Assembly (NCBI GenBank): GCA_964454845.1
Contig: CAYVVS010000024.1
Location: forward strand, 1 to 6,297
Direction of reading: 5' to 3'
Source: GCA-016700035 sp964454845
GTDB taxonomy: Bacteria; Patescibacteriota; Saccharimonadia; CAILAD01; GCA-016700035
DNA: 6,297 nt
Shown here: positions 1 through 5,478 of the stretch, one piece after another
Layout of the letters: the number at the start of each line of letters is the position of its first letter
Numbering within the stretch: the stretch's first letter is position 1
Position numbers and translations under genes: made by a program
The notes under the pieces: model-generated
What the model was told of the DNA's origin: nothing
Databases searched by the model: none
The model's input: the letters and a program-made list of their open reading frames with translations, nothing else

Positions 1-40
1 CGATGATACTGGTAACCCCGGGAAAGTAGCGCAGTGCCGG
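1..40 (+). rRNA. rrf: 5S ribosomal RNA, 3' end (5' part outside window)
   Basis: The first 40 bases match the 3' third of a bacterial 5S rRNA. GATGATACT and the later GGGAAAGTAG form the loop E/helix IV-V strand pair. A short CTGG/CCGG hairpin lies between them, and TGCCGG at 35-40 is the strand that would close helix I with the missing 5' end. An intrinsic terminator follows 15 bases later, as expected for the last gene of an rRNA operon. The exact mature 3' end is uncertain by a few bases. The call is from recognition of conserved sequence, not a covariance-model search. Confidence 0.85.
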
Positions 41-55
41 ATTGAAATTATCCAT

Positions 56-84
56 AAAAACCACTTCTTATGAGGTGGTTTTTT
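56..84 (+). terminator. Intrinsic terminator after the 5S rRNA
   Basis: CCACTTC (61-67) pairs with GAGGTGG (72-78) through one G-U wobble, around a TTAT loop. Five A residues upstream (56-60) extend the stem against the T run at 79-84. This is a classical rho-independent terminator and closes the rRNA operon. Confidence 0.85.
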
Positions 85-86
85 GT

Positions 87-115
87 TTGACAATAATAGA
101 AATAACTCTTATGCT
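87..115 (+). promoter_or_regulatory. Promoter of the surface-protein gene
   Basis: A perfect -35 hexamer TTGACA (87-92) is followed by a 17-base spacer and TATGCT (110-115, four of six matches to TATAAT). Initiation near 122 would give a leader of roughly 43 bases. The promoter starts only a few bases after the rRNA terminator T run, so the surface gene appears to be transcribed separately from the rRNA operon. A weaker TATAAA at 130-135 has no matching -35. Confidence 0.6.
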
Positions 116-164
116 TATGGTAAGAATTGTATAAAAATAAACAAAATATAGGAATAATGTTTGT

Positions 165-3092
165 ATGCCGGCGCCAAAAAAGAAAAAAGCGGTTGTAAAA
201 AATAAGGCCAAATCTCAAGCGATAGCCAGATCAAGTGTGCAGAAGCGAGGCTTACTTGCTAGCTCGCCAAAGTTATCCAGACCGGTACTGGCCCTTGTTG
301 TGGGCTTGGTTGTGCTTGTTGGGGCTTTCGTGATCTGGATGGCATTTGCAGCCAGCCCTGCTGACTACACTCCTGCAGGTATCGCCACGAAGGGACTAGA
401 TCCTACCGGTAAGACATTCCCTACCTTTGATTATCCTGTTCCAACCACAGGGCGCGTTGTGTATATGGCTCCCGCAGATAAGGGGGGTAAGGATACAAAC
501 GATGGCCTCGCATTAGAGCGACCCGTAGAATCAATTACTCGTGCGTACAACCAACTTAAGAGTGGCGGAAATAATACTGGCACAATCGTATTAAGGGGTG
601 GAGAATATCGTAGTTGGTTCTCTACCGATGAAAAAACGGCAGCCTTTATGACTGGAAACATAACTTTTCAGGCTTATAGGAGTGAAAAACCATGGTTTGT
701 AGGCACAGACCCCGTGAAAGATGGTTGGACTCAGGCTTCTGCTGGTGTATGGAAGCGCCCTTGGTCAACGCCAAATTTCTGTACTAACCACGAGAATGCA
801 GCTTCAGGTCAAAATTACCGTACTAAAGTGTCGCGTCTTGATGGCGCCCAGGTTTCTCCATTTACATCTGGGACGAGCGATAAAGTGCAGCCGTATGGCG
901 CTCAATCTGGTATCTCGATGAGTGCACCTCGTATTTGTGCGCATCCTGATAACTATTATTCGCGGACCGATCAAGCTTTTGATATTGATAGCGACCCCCA
1001 ACTAGCCGTTGTAAATGGTGCGCAAGTCCCACAGAAAAAAACGCTCACAGAACTTTCTTCTAGCCCCAATAGCTTCTATTACGACTGGGATAATGAAGTT
1101 TTGTATATTAATAAAGACCCGAACGCAAACAATATCGAGTTGTCTAAGCGTAAAGAAATAGCAGTTTTCGCAGGTGCCACAACTTTCCAATGGAAGGGAA
1201 TAGGGGTTAAGTTCTTTGCTTCATCTCCACTACGTCCAGTCATTTATGCTGGTTTAGGAGGGGCTTCCAACCCAAATGGCGGTGAGTTGATTGTAGAGAA
1301 TAGTGTGTTTGCAGAGAATGCTGCTGGAACAATTGGAATTTCTGGCCCTAAACTACGATCGGCAATTAAGAATAGTGTGTTTGCGAATAACGGCTATTCT
1401 GGATTGGGAGCAAATGGATTTGCCACAAGTAATGCGGGCGCCCCTAATGCCTTACTTATAGATAGCAGCATCTTTAACAATAACAATAAGGCTAATTTTG
1501 ACGTCCAGTGTGGTGCTTCTTGTGGCGCAGCCGCGGTGAAGCTCAATAATATGACTGGCTACACTGTGAAAAACAGTATTTTTGAAAACACTCAAGGTCG
1601 AGGCGGGGGGCTTTGGTGCGATATTGATTGTTCTAGCGCAGTCATGGTAAATAATATTTCCCGCAATAATGGTGGTCCAGGAATATTTTACGAGATATCT
1701 AGCAAGGGTATTATCGCCAATAACCTGATTTACAATAATCGAACAGCTGGCATTCAGGTAATCTCGGCAACAACAAAAGTTTACAACAACACGATTGTTA
1801 ATAAAGATGGCGGCAACGTTGAGGGCGTCTGGATTATGGATGATAATCGTCCTGCACCCGATAAGGGTGAGACGTGGCCATACACATCTGCCCAAGAACA
1901 GGCGGCAGTGACTAAGCTTTGTGCGAATGCCGGTCAGCCATCGAATTGTCAGATTGGTAGCCCGGGACCCAATACTAATGGGACTGAGTTTGTGAACAAT
2001 CTGATTGTTGGGCAACCTAACCCAGGTGCTCGTCTTGCAAACTTCGGCAATAATGGGATCCCCTATCCTCCAAACACCATATCTTCTGACTATTTTAAGA
2101 CGCTTGATTACAATGCTTACTATCATAAGTCTAATCAGAGCTTGTATCGATGGGCTACAACCGATGGCATTAAGACTGCCGCGGCATTACGTACTGTGAG
2201 TGGACAATCTTGGGAGAACAATGCGCTGCAGGTTAGTGACACTACTAAGACGCCAGATCCATTTATAGATCGCTCCGGTGAAGACTTCCGTCTCAAGACA
2301 GACTCCCTGGCTGCTACAACTAAGGGGATGGCATTGCCAGCTGATGTAGCGGCAGCCATTGGTGTGCCAGCTGGAACAGTCCCTGTTCGTGGTGTGATTT
2401 TCCCAGCCACCACAACCCCAACCACCACCACAACAACTTCATCGCCAACCCCAAATAACCAGCCACCAGTTGGCCCGGCAAGCCTGTCGGCAGCTCCAGC
2501 ATCAAGTACCCAGATCAATCTTACTTGGCCGGCTGCAACCGATGAGAGCCCGGGTGCACTAGGCTATATTCTTACGAGAAACGGAGTGCAAATCTATTCG
2601 GGGTCTGGGCTTAGCTACTCGGATACGGGGCTAGCACCATCTACGAGCTATACCTATAAGGTGGTCGCCAAGGACGTGGGACTGCTTACCTCCACCGGCG
2701 CTACCACCTCAGCCACCACCCAGGCAGCTCCAACTCCATCGCCAACCCCAACCACCACACCAACACCAACACCAACCCCAGACACCACCAAGCCATCTGC
2801 ACCAGGGAATGCTAAAGGCAAGATTGAGTTTGATGCGCTGCGCTTCTCCTACTTCACCAATCTCACTTGGTCTCCAAGCTATGACAACATTGGTGTAACT
2901 AGCTACGAAGTAAAGCGTAACAACACATCCCTTGGTACTACCACTACAACTAACTTCAAAGACTACGACCTCCAACCAAACATTCTCTACTCCTACGACA
3001 TCTATGCCCGTGATGCTGCTGGCAACGTCTCACTACCAGGTACAGCACGACTGACTGGACGCTGCTTCCTCATCTGGTGTTGGAGCGAGTAG
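165..3092 (+). CDS. Membrane-anchored right-handed beta-helix surface protein with two fibronectin type III domains
   Basis: Predicted extracytoplasmic protein of 975 residues. Residues 1-39 are very basic and precede a hydrophobic segment (about 40-62), which ends in AFA-ASPAD and could be a signal anchor or a cleavable signal peptide with an unusually long n-region. Residues 95-150 (VVYMAPADKGG, NDGLALERPVESI, IVLRGGEYR) are the usual opening of DUF1565/pectate-lyase-like parallel beta-helix proteins. Asn-rich coils fill about 374-560, and DFRLK plus an Ala-rich tail (about 700-746) end the domain. A Thr/Pro linker (748-768), a fibronectin III domain (769-851), a second Thr/Pro linker (852-876) and another fibronectin III domain (877-965) follow. 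The protein ends GRCFLIWCWSE. Ten cysteines lie largely in close pairs (449/453, 485/489, 586/595, 967/972). The ATG at 165 has AGGA 11 bases upstream, a long spacing. It could bind or cleave polysaccharide, but no catalytic set can be assigned. It may instead be an adhesin. Confidence 0.85.
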   Translation: MPAPKKKKAVVKNKAKSQAIARSSVQKRGLLASSPKLSRPVLALVVGLVVLVGAFVIWMAFAASPADYTPAGIATKGLDPTGKTFPTFDYPVPTTGRVVYMAPADKGGKDTNDGLALERPVESITRAYNQLKSGGNNTGTIVLRGGEYRSWFSTDEKTAAFMTGNITFQAYRSEKPWFVGTDPVKDGWTQASAGVWKRPWSTPNFCTNHENAASGQNYRTKVSRLDGAQVSPFTSGTSDKVQPYGAQSGISMSAPRICAHPDNYYSRTDQAFDIDSDPQLAVVNGAQVPQKKTLTELSSSPNSFYYDWDNEVLYINKDPNANNIELSKRKEIAVFAGATTFQWKGIGVKFFASSPLRPVIYAGLGGASNPNGGELIVENSVFAENAAGTIGISGPKLRSAIKNSVFANNGYSGLGANGFATSNAGAPNALLIDSSIFNNNNKANFDVQCGASCGAAAVKLNNMTGYTVKNSIFENTQGRGGGLWCDIDCSSAVMVNNISRNNGGPGIFYEISSKGIIANNLIYNNRTAGIQVISATTKVYNNTIVNKDGGNVEGVWIMDDNRPAPDKGETWPYTSAQEQAAVTKLCANAGQPSNCQIGSPGPNTNGTEFVNNLIVGQPNPGARLANFGNNGIPYPPNTISSDYFKTLDYNAYYHKSNQSLYRWATTDGIKTAAALRTVSGQSWENNALQVSDTTKTPDPFIDRSGEDFRLKTDSLAATTKGMALPADVAAAIGVPAGTVPVRGVIFPATTTPTTTTTTSSPTPNNQPPVGPASLSAAPASSTQINLTWPAATDESPGALGYILTRNGVQIYSGSGLSYSDTGLAPSTSYTYKVVAKDVGLLTSTGATTSATTQAAPTPSPTPTTTPTPTPTPDTTKPSAPGNAKGKIEFDALRFSYFTNLTWSPSYDNIGVTSYEVKRNNTSLGTTTTTNFKDYDLQPNILYSYDIYARDAAGNVSLPGTARLTGRCFLIWCWSE
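2405..2790 (+). repeat. Two Thr/Pro-coding low-complexity linkers flanking the first fibronectin domain
   Basis: Bases 2405-2467 and 2719-2790 are built of ACC/CCA/ACA triplets and encode Thr/Pro-rich linkers. They share an exact 15-base word, CATCGCCAACCCCAA, at 2440-2454 and 2737-2751. The first fibronectin domain is bracketed by them, so recombination between linkers could add or delete that domain. At protein level they are likely extended, possibly glycosylated, spacers. Confidence 0.7.
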
Positions 3093-3134
3093 TTGACGCA
3101 TAAAACTTGACTCAAAAGCATTGACAGAATAAGC
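3093..3134 (+). repeat. Three tandem 14-bp TTGAC-headed direct repeats
   Basis: The units are TTGACGCATAAAAC (3093-3106), TTGACTCAAAAGCA (3107-3120) and TTGACAGAATAAGC (3121-3134). TTGAC plus A at unit positions 8 and 11 are invariant. The array begins on the base after the stop codon of the surface-protein gene. The units could be a protein-binding array or stacked -35 elements. Function is unknown. Confidence 0.55.
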
Positions 3135-3154
3135 ATAAGCTGATAGAGTATAAC
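3121..3154 (+). promoter_or_regulatory. Possible promoter for the KGG-protein gene
   Basis: TTGACA (3121-3126) is a perfect -35 hexamer. The best -10 sequence, TATAAC (3149-3154), is 22 bases away, too long for a normal housekeeping promoter. At 17 bases the sequence is TAGAGT (3144-3149), a four-of-six match. Either choice would start transcription near the 5' base of the hairpin at 3159. A second TTGACA at 3207-3212 has no recognisable -10. The assignment is tentative. Confidence 0.3.
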
Positions 3155-3158
3155 CATT

Positions 3159-3208
3159 ACCACTTCGGTAGTCACTTCAAACATTTGAGGGTCTACCGGA
3201 GTGGTTTT
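3159..3208 (+). terminator. Long imperfect hairpin with a short T tail, probable terminator of the surface-protein gene
   Basis: A 13-bp outer stem joins 3159-3171 to 3193-3205 with one G-U wobble (core CCACTTCGGTAG with CTACCGGAGTGG). Inside it CTTCAA (3175-3180) pairs with TTGAGG (3185-3190). The 3' arm runs into TTTT (3205-3208). The stem is stronger than needed and the T tract is short, so it may be a terminator, a leader structure of the downstream transcript, or both. Confidence 0.5.
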
Positions 3209-3275
3209 GACAGAGTAATAGTGCTGACTGTGGAGGGTCGGCCAAGCGCTAGCTACTCACTTGAAAGTAATTATC

Positions 3276-3281
3276 AAGGAG
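3276..3281 (+). promoter_or_regulatory. Ribosome binding site fixing the KGG-protein start
   Basis: AAGGAG lies six bases before the ATG at 3288. The reading frame stays open back to a TTG at 3261, but that TTG lies upstream of this site and has none of its own. The ATG is therefore the start. Confidence 0.8.
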
Positions 3282-3287
3282 AACGCT

Positions 3288-3479
3288 ATGCCAGGAACAA
3301 AGATGGGCGGCCTTAAGGCTGCTGAAACTAACCGCAAGCGCTACGGTAAGACGTTTTACGTTCGTATCGGTGCACTTGGTGGTAAGAAAAGCACAGGTGG
3401 TGGCTTTGCTGCTAACCCAGAACTTGCTCGTGAAGCAGGTCGTAAGGGTGGCCAGGCTCGTAAGAAAAAAGAAGCCTAA
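3288..3479 (+). CDS. Small basic KGG-motif (stress-protein-like) protein
   Basis: A 63-residue, strongly basic protein rich in Gly, Lys, Arg and Ala. Glycine-pair motifs recur: KMGGLKA (5-11), IGALGGKKS (27-35), a GGG (37-39) and AGRKGGQA (50-57). The GGFAANPELAREAGRKGG-type segment (38-55) is characteristic of the KGG/Con-10/GsiB-like stress-protein repeat family, whose biochemical role is poorly defined. Proposed roles in the family are general stress protection, and the Lys/Arg-rich tail would suit nucleic-acid binding, but that is inference. Start choice rests on AAGGAG six bases upstream. The gene stands alone, with a strong intrinsic terminator after it, and is likely transcribed from signals in 3093-3212. 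Confidence 0.85.
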   Translation: MPGTKMGGLKAAETNRKRYGKTFYVRIGALGGKKSTGGGFAANPELAREAGRKGGQARKKKEA

Positions 3480-3515
3480 AGCTTTCTACTACTAGGAAGT
3501 TGCCCTTCCACGGCA

Positions 3516-3544
3516 AAAACACCCCGCAAATTGCGGGGTGTTTT
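3516..3544. terminator. Strong bidirectional intrinsic terminator between convergent genes
   Basis: CACCCCGC (3520-3527) pairs perfectly with GCGGGGTG (3533-3540) around an AAATT loop. A residues at 3515-3519 and T residues at 3541-3544 extend the stem and give a U tract on both strands. It closes the KGG-protein transcript on the plus strand and the kinase/metallopeptidase transcript on the minus strand. Confidence 0.9.
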
Positions 3545-3548
3545 GTTG

Positions 3549-4022
3549 TTAGTCATCTAGTTTTATGCGTCGAATGCTGGCCTCGGTGCCTTCTGCGATG
3601 TGCCAGCGAGTTTGACATGAAAAGCACCGATAGGTGGTCTTATTTTCCTGAAGAGAGAAATTAGTACAGGTAGGACAGGTGCTGCGGGCTTCCACCCATT
3701 TGCCGTAACTAGCCAGACAATTCTGAATAAAACTATCCGAACATGGTACCTGGTAGTATTTTGCGAGAGAGCGGGTCTTCATCCAGGCTTGAGATTCCAT
3801 GGCAAAGAGCTCAAAGTCGGTACGATAGTCAAAATGGGCCAGCTCGGCGTGCGCAATTTCGTGTAGCAGGCTTATTTGCCCTCGGGGAGTGTGCAGTGCT
3901 TGCTGGTCGTAGTAGATGGATTCAGTGGCGGCATCAAAATAAAAATCTTCATCCGCAGAAAATGTGTAGGAAGGAAAATCTTCCATAATTCTTAAAGCTC
4001 GATTTTTCGTGCCCACCCTCAT
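3549..4022 (-). CDS. HExxH zinc metallopeptidase-like protein with C-terminal zinc ribbon
   Basis: A 157-residue soluble protein without signal peptide or membrane segment. HEIAH at 54-58 is a zincin HExxH motif. Eighteen residues later ESQAW (Glu76) sits where ImmA/IrrE-type and related short zincins carry their third zinc ligand. After a helical stretch (LAKYYQVP, 86-93) comes a four-cysteine zinc ribbon: CPTC (116-119) and CFSC (133-136). The most likely reading is a small cytoplasmic zinc peptidase whose ribbon binds a protein or nucleic acid partner. The substrate is unknown, and no helix-turn-helix repressor lies next to it as in ImmA/ImmR modules. The start has GGTGAG three to eight bases upstream, and an in-frame TGA two codons before the ATG excludes a longer form. 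It follows the kinase stop codon by 20 bases, so the two are probably co-transcribed. Confidence 0.75.
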   Translation of the reverse strand: MRVGTKNRALRIMEDFPSYTFSADEDFYFDAATESIYYDQQALHTPRGQISLLHEIAHAELAHFDYRTDFELFAMESQAWMKTRSLAKYYQVPCSDSFIQNCLASYGKWVEARSTCPTCTNFSLQENKTTYRCFSCQTRWHIAEGTEASIRRIKLDD

Positions 4023-4042
4023 TACTCACCATAATAGCATTT

Positions 4043-4894
4043 TTATCTCTGACGTGCGGCGTGGGCAAGGAGGCCGGCACCAACTAGTGGAGCTGTCTCA
4101 ACATTACTTGCCTGAACGATCGGGGGGAGAGGGAATTTTGGCGTATAGGTAAGTTCTGCAAGGTGTTTTTTGAGTGGGACAATAAAGCGCTTGTAGTGGC
4201 GTGATACACCGCCGCCCAACACAACTACTTCGGGATTTGTCGCTACGATGAGGTTGTGGAGTCCTTGCGCTAAAGGGCGTGTAATCTGATTCCATGTGGC
4301 TTTGGAACGGATATCTGCAGCAATCTTTCCGTGTTCACGGACGATTGCCTTGCCACTGGCTAGATACTCAAAACTACCGTATAGAGGATTCGAGACATGA
4401 TCCACTAAGATCATCTGACCACCCTGCGGGTTATATGGACCCGGCAGGGGTTTGCCATCGAGAATAAGGGCCGAACCGATGCCGGTAGAAATCGTAACGT
4501 AGAGTACGTAGCGATATTTGCGGCCGCTTCCTACGAGTGCCTCGCAGACTCCGCCAAGGGTTGCATCGTTTTCTAGAATTACAGGACAACCAAACTCATC
4601 TGTGAGCTTGGCAACGATTGGGAGTTTTTTCCAGGTCGGAATGTGGGTACAGGGGCCAATCGTGCCCTTATGGCGGTCGATCTGGGCGGGCGCGGCAATG
4701 CCGATAGCGATGGGCTCGATTCGTTCACTAAGATCATGGATGGCGGCCTTAGTTTTAGCGAGCATATCGGCTTCTGCTGCAGGGGTTGGAAAATCTACAA
4801 ATTGAGATATTCGCCCATGGCCGTCCACGCGGCCAATACGCACTTTTGTGCCGCCAATATCTATGGCAATAACTTCTTTTTTAAGTCGCTCCAT
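4043..4894 (-). CDS. ROK-family sugar kinase homologue with altered substrate/zinc site
   Basis: A 283-residue cytoplasmic protein of the ROK/actin-like ATPase superfamily. The N-terminal phosphate loop is AIDIGGTKVRIG (10-21). ENDATLGG (108-115) supplies the catalytic-base aspartate, Asp110. ISTGIGSALILDG (135-147) is the second phosphate motif and VVVLGGGVS (223-231) the adenosine-binding segment. Typical ROK glucokinases then show GExGH and a CxCGxxGCxE zinc site. Here the first is replaced by GGQMI and no zinc cysteines are present, although EYLASGKAI (176-184) is kept. It therefore probably binds nucleotide, but the sugar specificity, or even kinase activity, is open. The frame extends to a TTG at 4930 that has no ribosome binding site and lies in the promoter, so the ATG at 4894 is chosen. 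It is the first gene of a two-gene unit with the metallopeptidase. Confidence 0.85.
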   Translation of the reverse strand: MERLKKEVIAIDIGGTKVRIGRVDGHGRISQFVDFPTPAAEADMLAKTKAAIHDLSERIEPIAIGIAAPAQIDRHKGTIGPCTHIPTWKKLPIVAKLTDEFGCPVILENDATLGGVCEALVGSGRKYRYVLYVTISTGIGSALILDGKPLPGPYNPQGGQMILVDHVSNPLYGSFEYLASGKAIVREHGKIAADIRSKATWNQITRPLAQGLHNLIVATNPEVVVLGGGVSRHYKRFIVPLKKHLAELTYTPKFPLPPIVQASNVETAPLVGAGLLAHAARQR

Positions 4895-4900
4895 AGAGCT

Positions 4901-4930
4901 ATGATACCTGAGCTTAACTACTTTGGGCAA
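4901..4930 (-). promoter_or_regulatory. Promoter of the ROK kinase gene, possibly giving a leaderless mRNA
   Basis: On the minus strand TTGCCC (4930-4925) and TATCAT (4906-4901) are separated by 18 bases, matching the consensus at four and five of six positions. Only six bases separate the -10 from the ATG, so initiation would fall at or next to the start codon. No Shine-Dalgarno sequence is visible, which fits a leaderless transcript. Confidence 0.45.
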
Positions 4931-4941
4931 AACAATTATGC

Positions 4942-4970
4942 TTGCAAGGCGGAGGGTCTAACACTAGAAT
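4942..4970 (+). promoter_or_regulatory. Promoter of the sorted surface-protein gene
   Basis: TTGCAA (4942-4947), a 17-base spacer and TAGAAT (4965-4970) match the housekeeping consensus at four and five of six positions. Initiation near 4977 gives a leader of about 50 bases. A second -10-like TATTAT at 4980-4985 has no good -35. The element is back to back with the kinase promoter. Confidence 0.5.
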
Positions 4971-5025
4971 TTAAGCAGGTATTATGTTTTTATAGGCTTT
5001 TCCAAAAAGCTGCTAGGAGTGACTT

Positions 5026-5427
5026 ATGGTACTCAAAAATTCGGTAGTAAAGATTGTGTTAGCAATCGCGGTAATCATCCTGATTGTAGCTGCAACTTTT
5101 GCGTACGGAAATTCTCAGCGTCAAGCTCAAGAACGGCAGAAGTCAGACCAGAGTCAGCAAGCAAGCGCCACAGAGTCCGCGACCCCTTCTACTAGTGCCA
5201 ACACAACACCAACAACAAGCGCGAGCGCGACAAGTTCACCTACGGCTTCTGTAAGCCCGAGTGCACCTGCCACGACTTCTGTAACCCCACAGGTAGCTCC
5301 CCCAAGTGGACGTACTCCGGCAACTGGCGGTGAACTATTGTTGGTAATTCCAGCTGTGGCGCTGGGTATCTTGGTATACTCGCGACGTCTCAGCGAGAGA
5401 CAAGTTGCTATAGCTCTTAAGCGCTAA
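5026..5427 (+). CDS. Ser/Thr/Pro-rich surface protein with TPATGG cell-wall sorting-like signal
   Basis: A 133-residue small envelope protein. A short positive start (MVLKNSVVK) is followed by a hydrophobic segment (about 7-27), a signal peptide or anchor. Residues 30-45 are Gln-rich and hydrophilic. About 46-95 are a mucin-like Ser/Thr/Ala/Pro stretch, probably extended and possibly glycosylated. The C-terminus has TPATGG (97-102), a hydrophobic span (103-118) and SRR (119-121). That order matches an LPxTG-type sortase signal, with Thr in place of the first Leu and a longer than usual cytoplasmic tail (RLSERQVAIALKR). If sortase does not act, the protein would cross the membrane twice with the linker outside. 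The start is well supported by AGGAGTGA ending three bases before the ATG. No enzymatic domain is seen, so a spacer or coat role is more likely. No sortase gene is in the window. Confidence 0.75.
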   Translation: MVLKNSVVKIVLAIAVIILIVAATFAYGNSQRQAQERQKSDQSQQASATESATPSTSANTTPTTSASATSSPTASVSPSAPATTSVTPQVAPPSGRTPATGGELLLVIPAVALGILVYSRRLSERQVAIALKR

Positions 5428-5450
5428 GCAGCATTCTGGCTTTACTTTTT
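5426..5450 (+). terminator. Weak intrinsic terminator after the sorted surface protein
   Basis: AAGCAG (5426-5431) pairs with CTG-CTT (5436-5442, G5439 bulged) around a CATT loop, followed by TACTTTTTT. It overlaps the stop codon and the -35 element of the S1 promoter. The stem is short, so read-through into the S1 gene is plausible. Confidence 0.4.
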
Positions 5451-5469
5451 TCAGATTCAACGGTATAAT
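5441..5469 (+). promoter_or_regulatory. Promoter of the ribosomal protein S1 gene
   Basis: TTTACT (5441-5446), a 17-base spacer and a perfect TATAAT (5464-5469). Initiation is expected near 5476, leaving about 145 bases of untranslated leader before the S1 ATG. Confidence 0.65.
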
Positions 5470-5478
5470 CTAACCTGA

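Noticed and set aside
1452..2126. 224-codon minus-strand open frame inside the beta-helix gene
   Set aside because: It lies entirely antisense to well-supported beta-helix coding sequence, has no recognisable domain, and its composition follows from the repeated Asn codons on the other strand.
2405..2790. CRISPR-like or minisatellite array in the Thr/Pro linkers
   Set aside because: The repeats are in-frame triplets coding Thr/Pro, with no constant repeat-spacer pattern. They are ordinary low-complexity linkers.
2135..2975. Minus-strand open frames rich in Trp, Cys, Gly and Val opposite the Thr/Pro linkers
   Set aside because: They are complements of ACC/CCA triplet repeats. The Trp/Cys/Gly runs are an artefact of reading those repeats backwards.
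3261..3287. Nine-codon N-terminal extension of the KGG protein from a TTG
   Set aside because: The AAGGAG at 3276-3281 lies inside the extension and is ideally placed for the ATG at 3288. The family-like sequence begins MPGTK.
3743..3988. 81-codon plus-strand open frame over the metallopeptidase gene
   Set aside because: It is antisense to the HExxH and zinc-ribbon coding sequence, has no plausible ribosome binding site or domain, and lies inside the minus-strand operon.
4518..5047. Plus-strand open frames of 95 and 134 codons across the ROK gene
   Set aside because: They are antisense to conserved ROK motifs and show no family features. The longer one also runs through the divergent promoters into the next gene in another frame.
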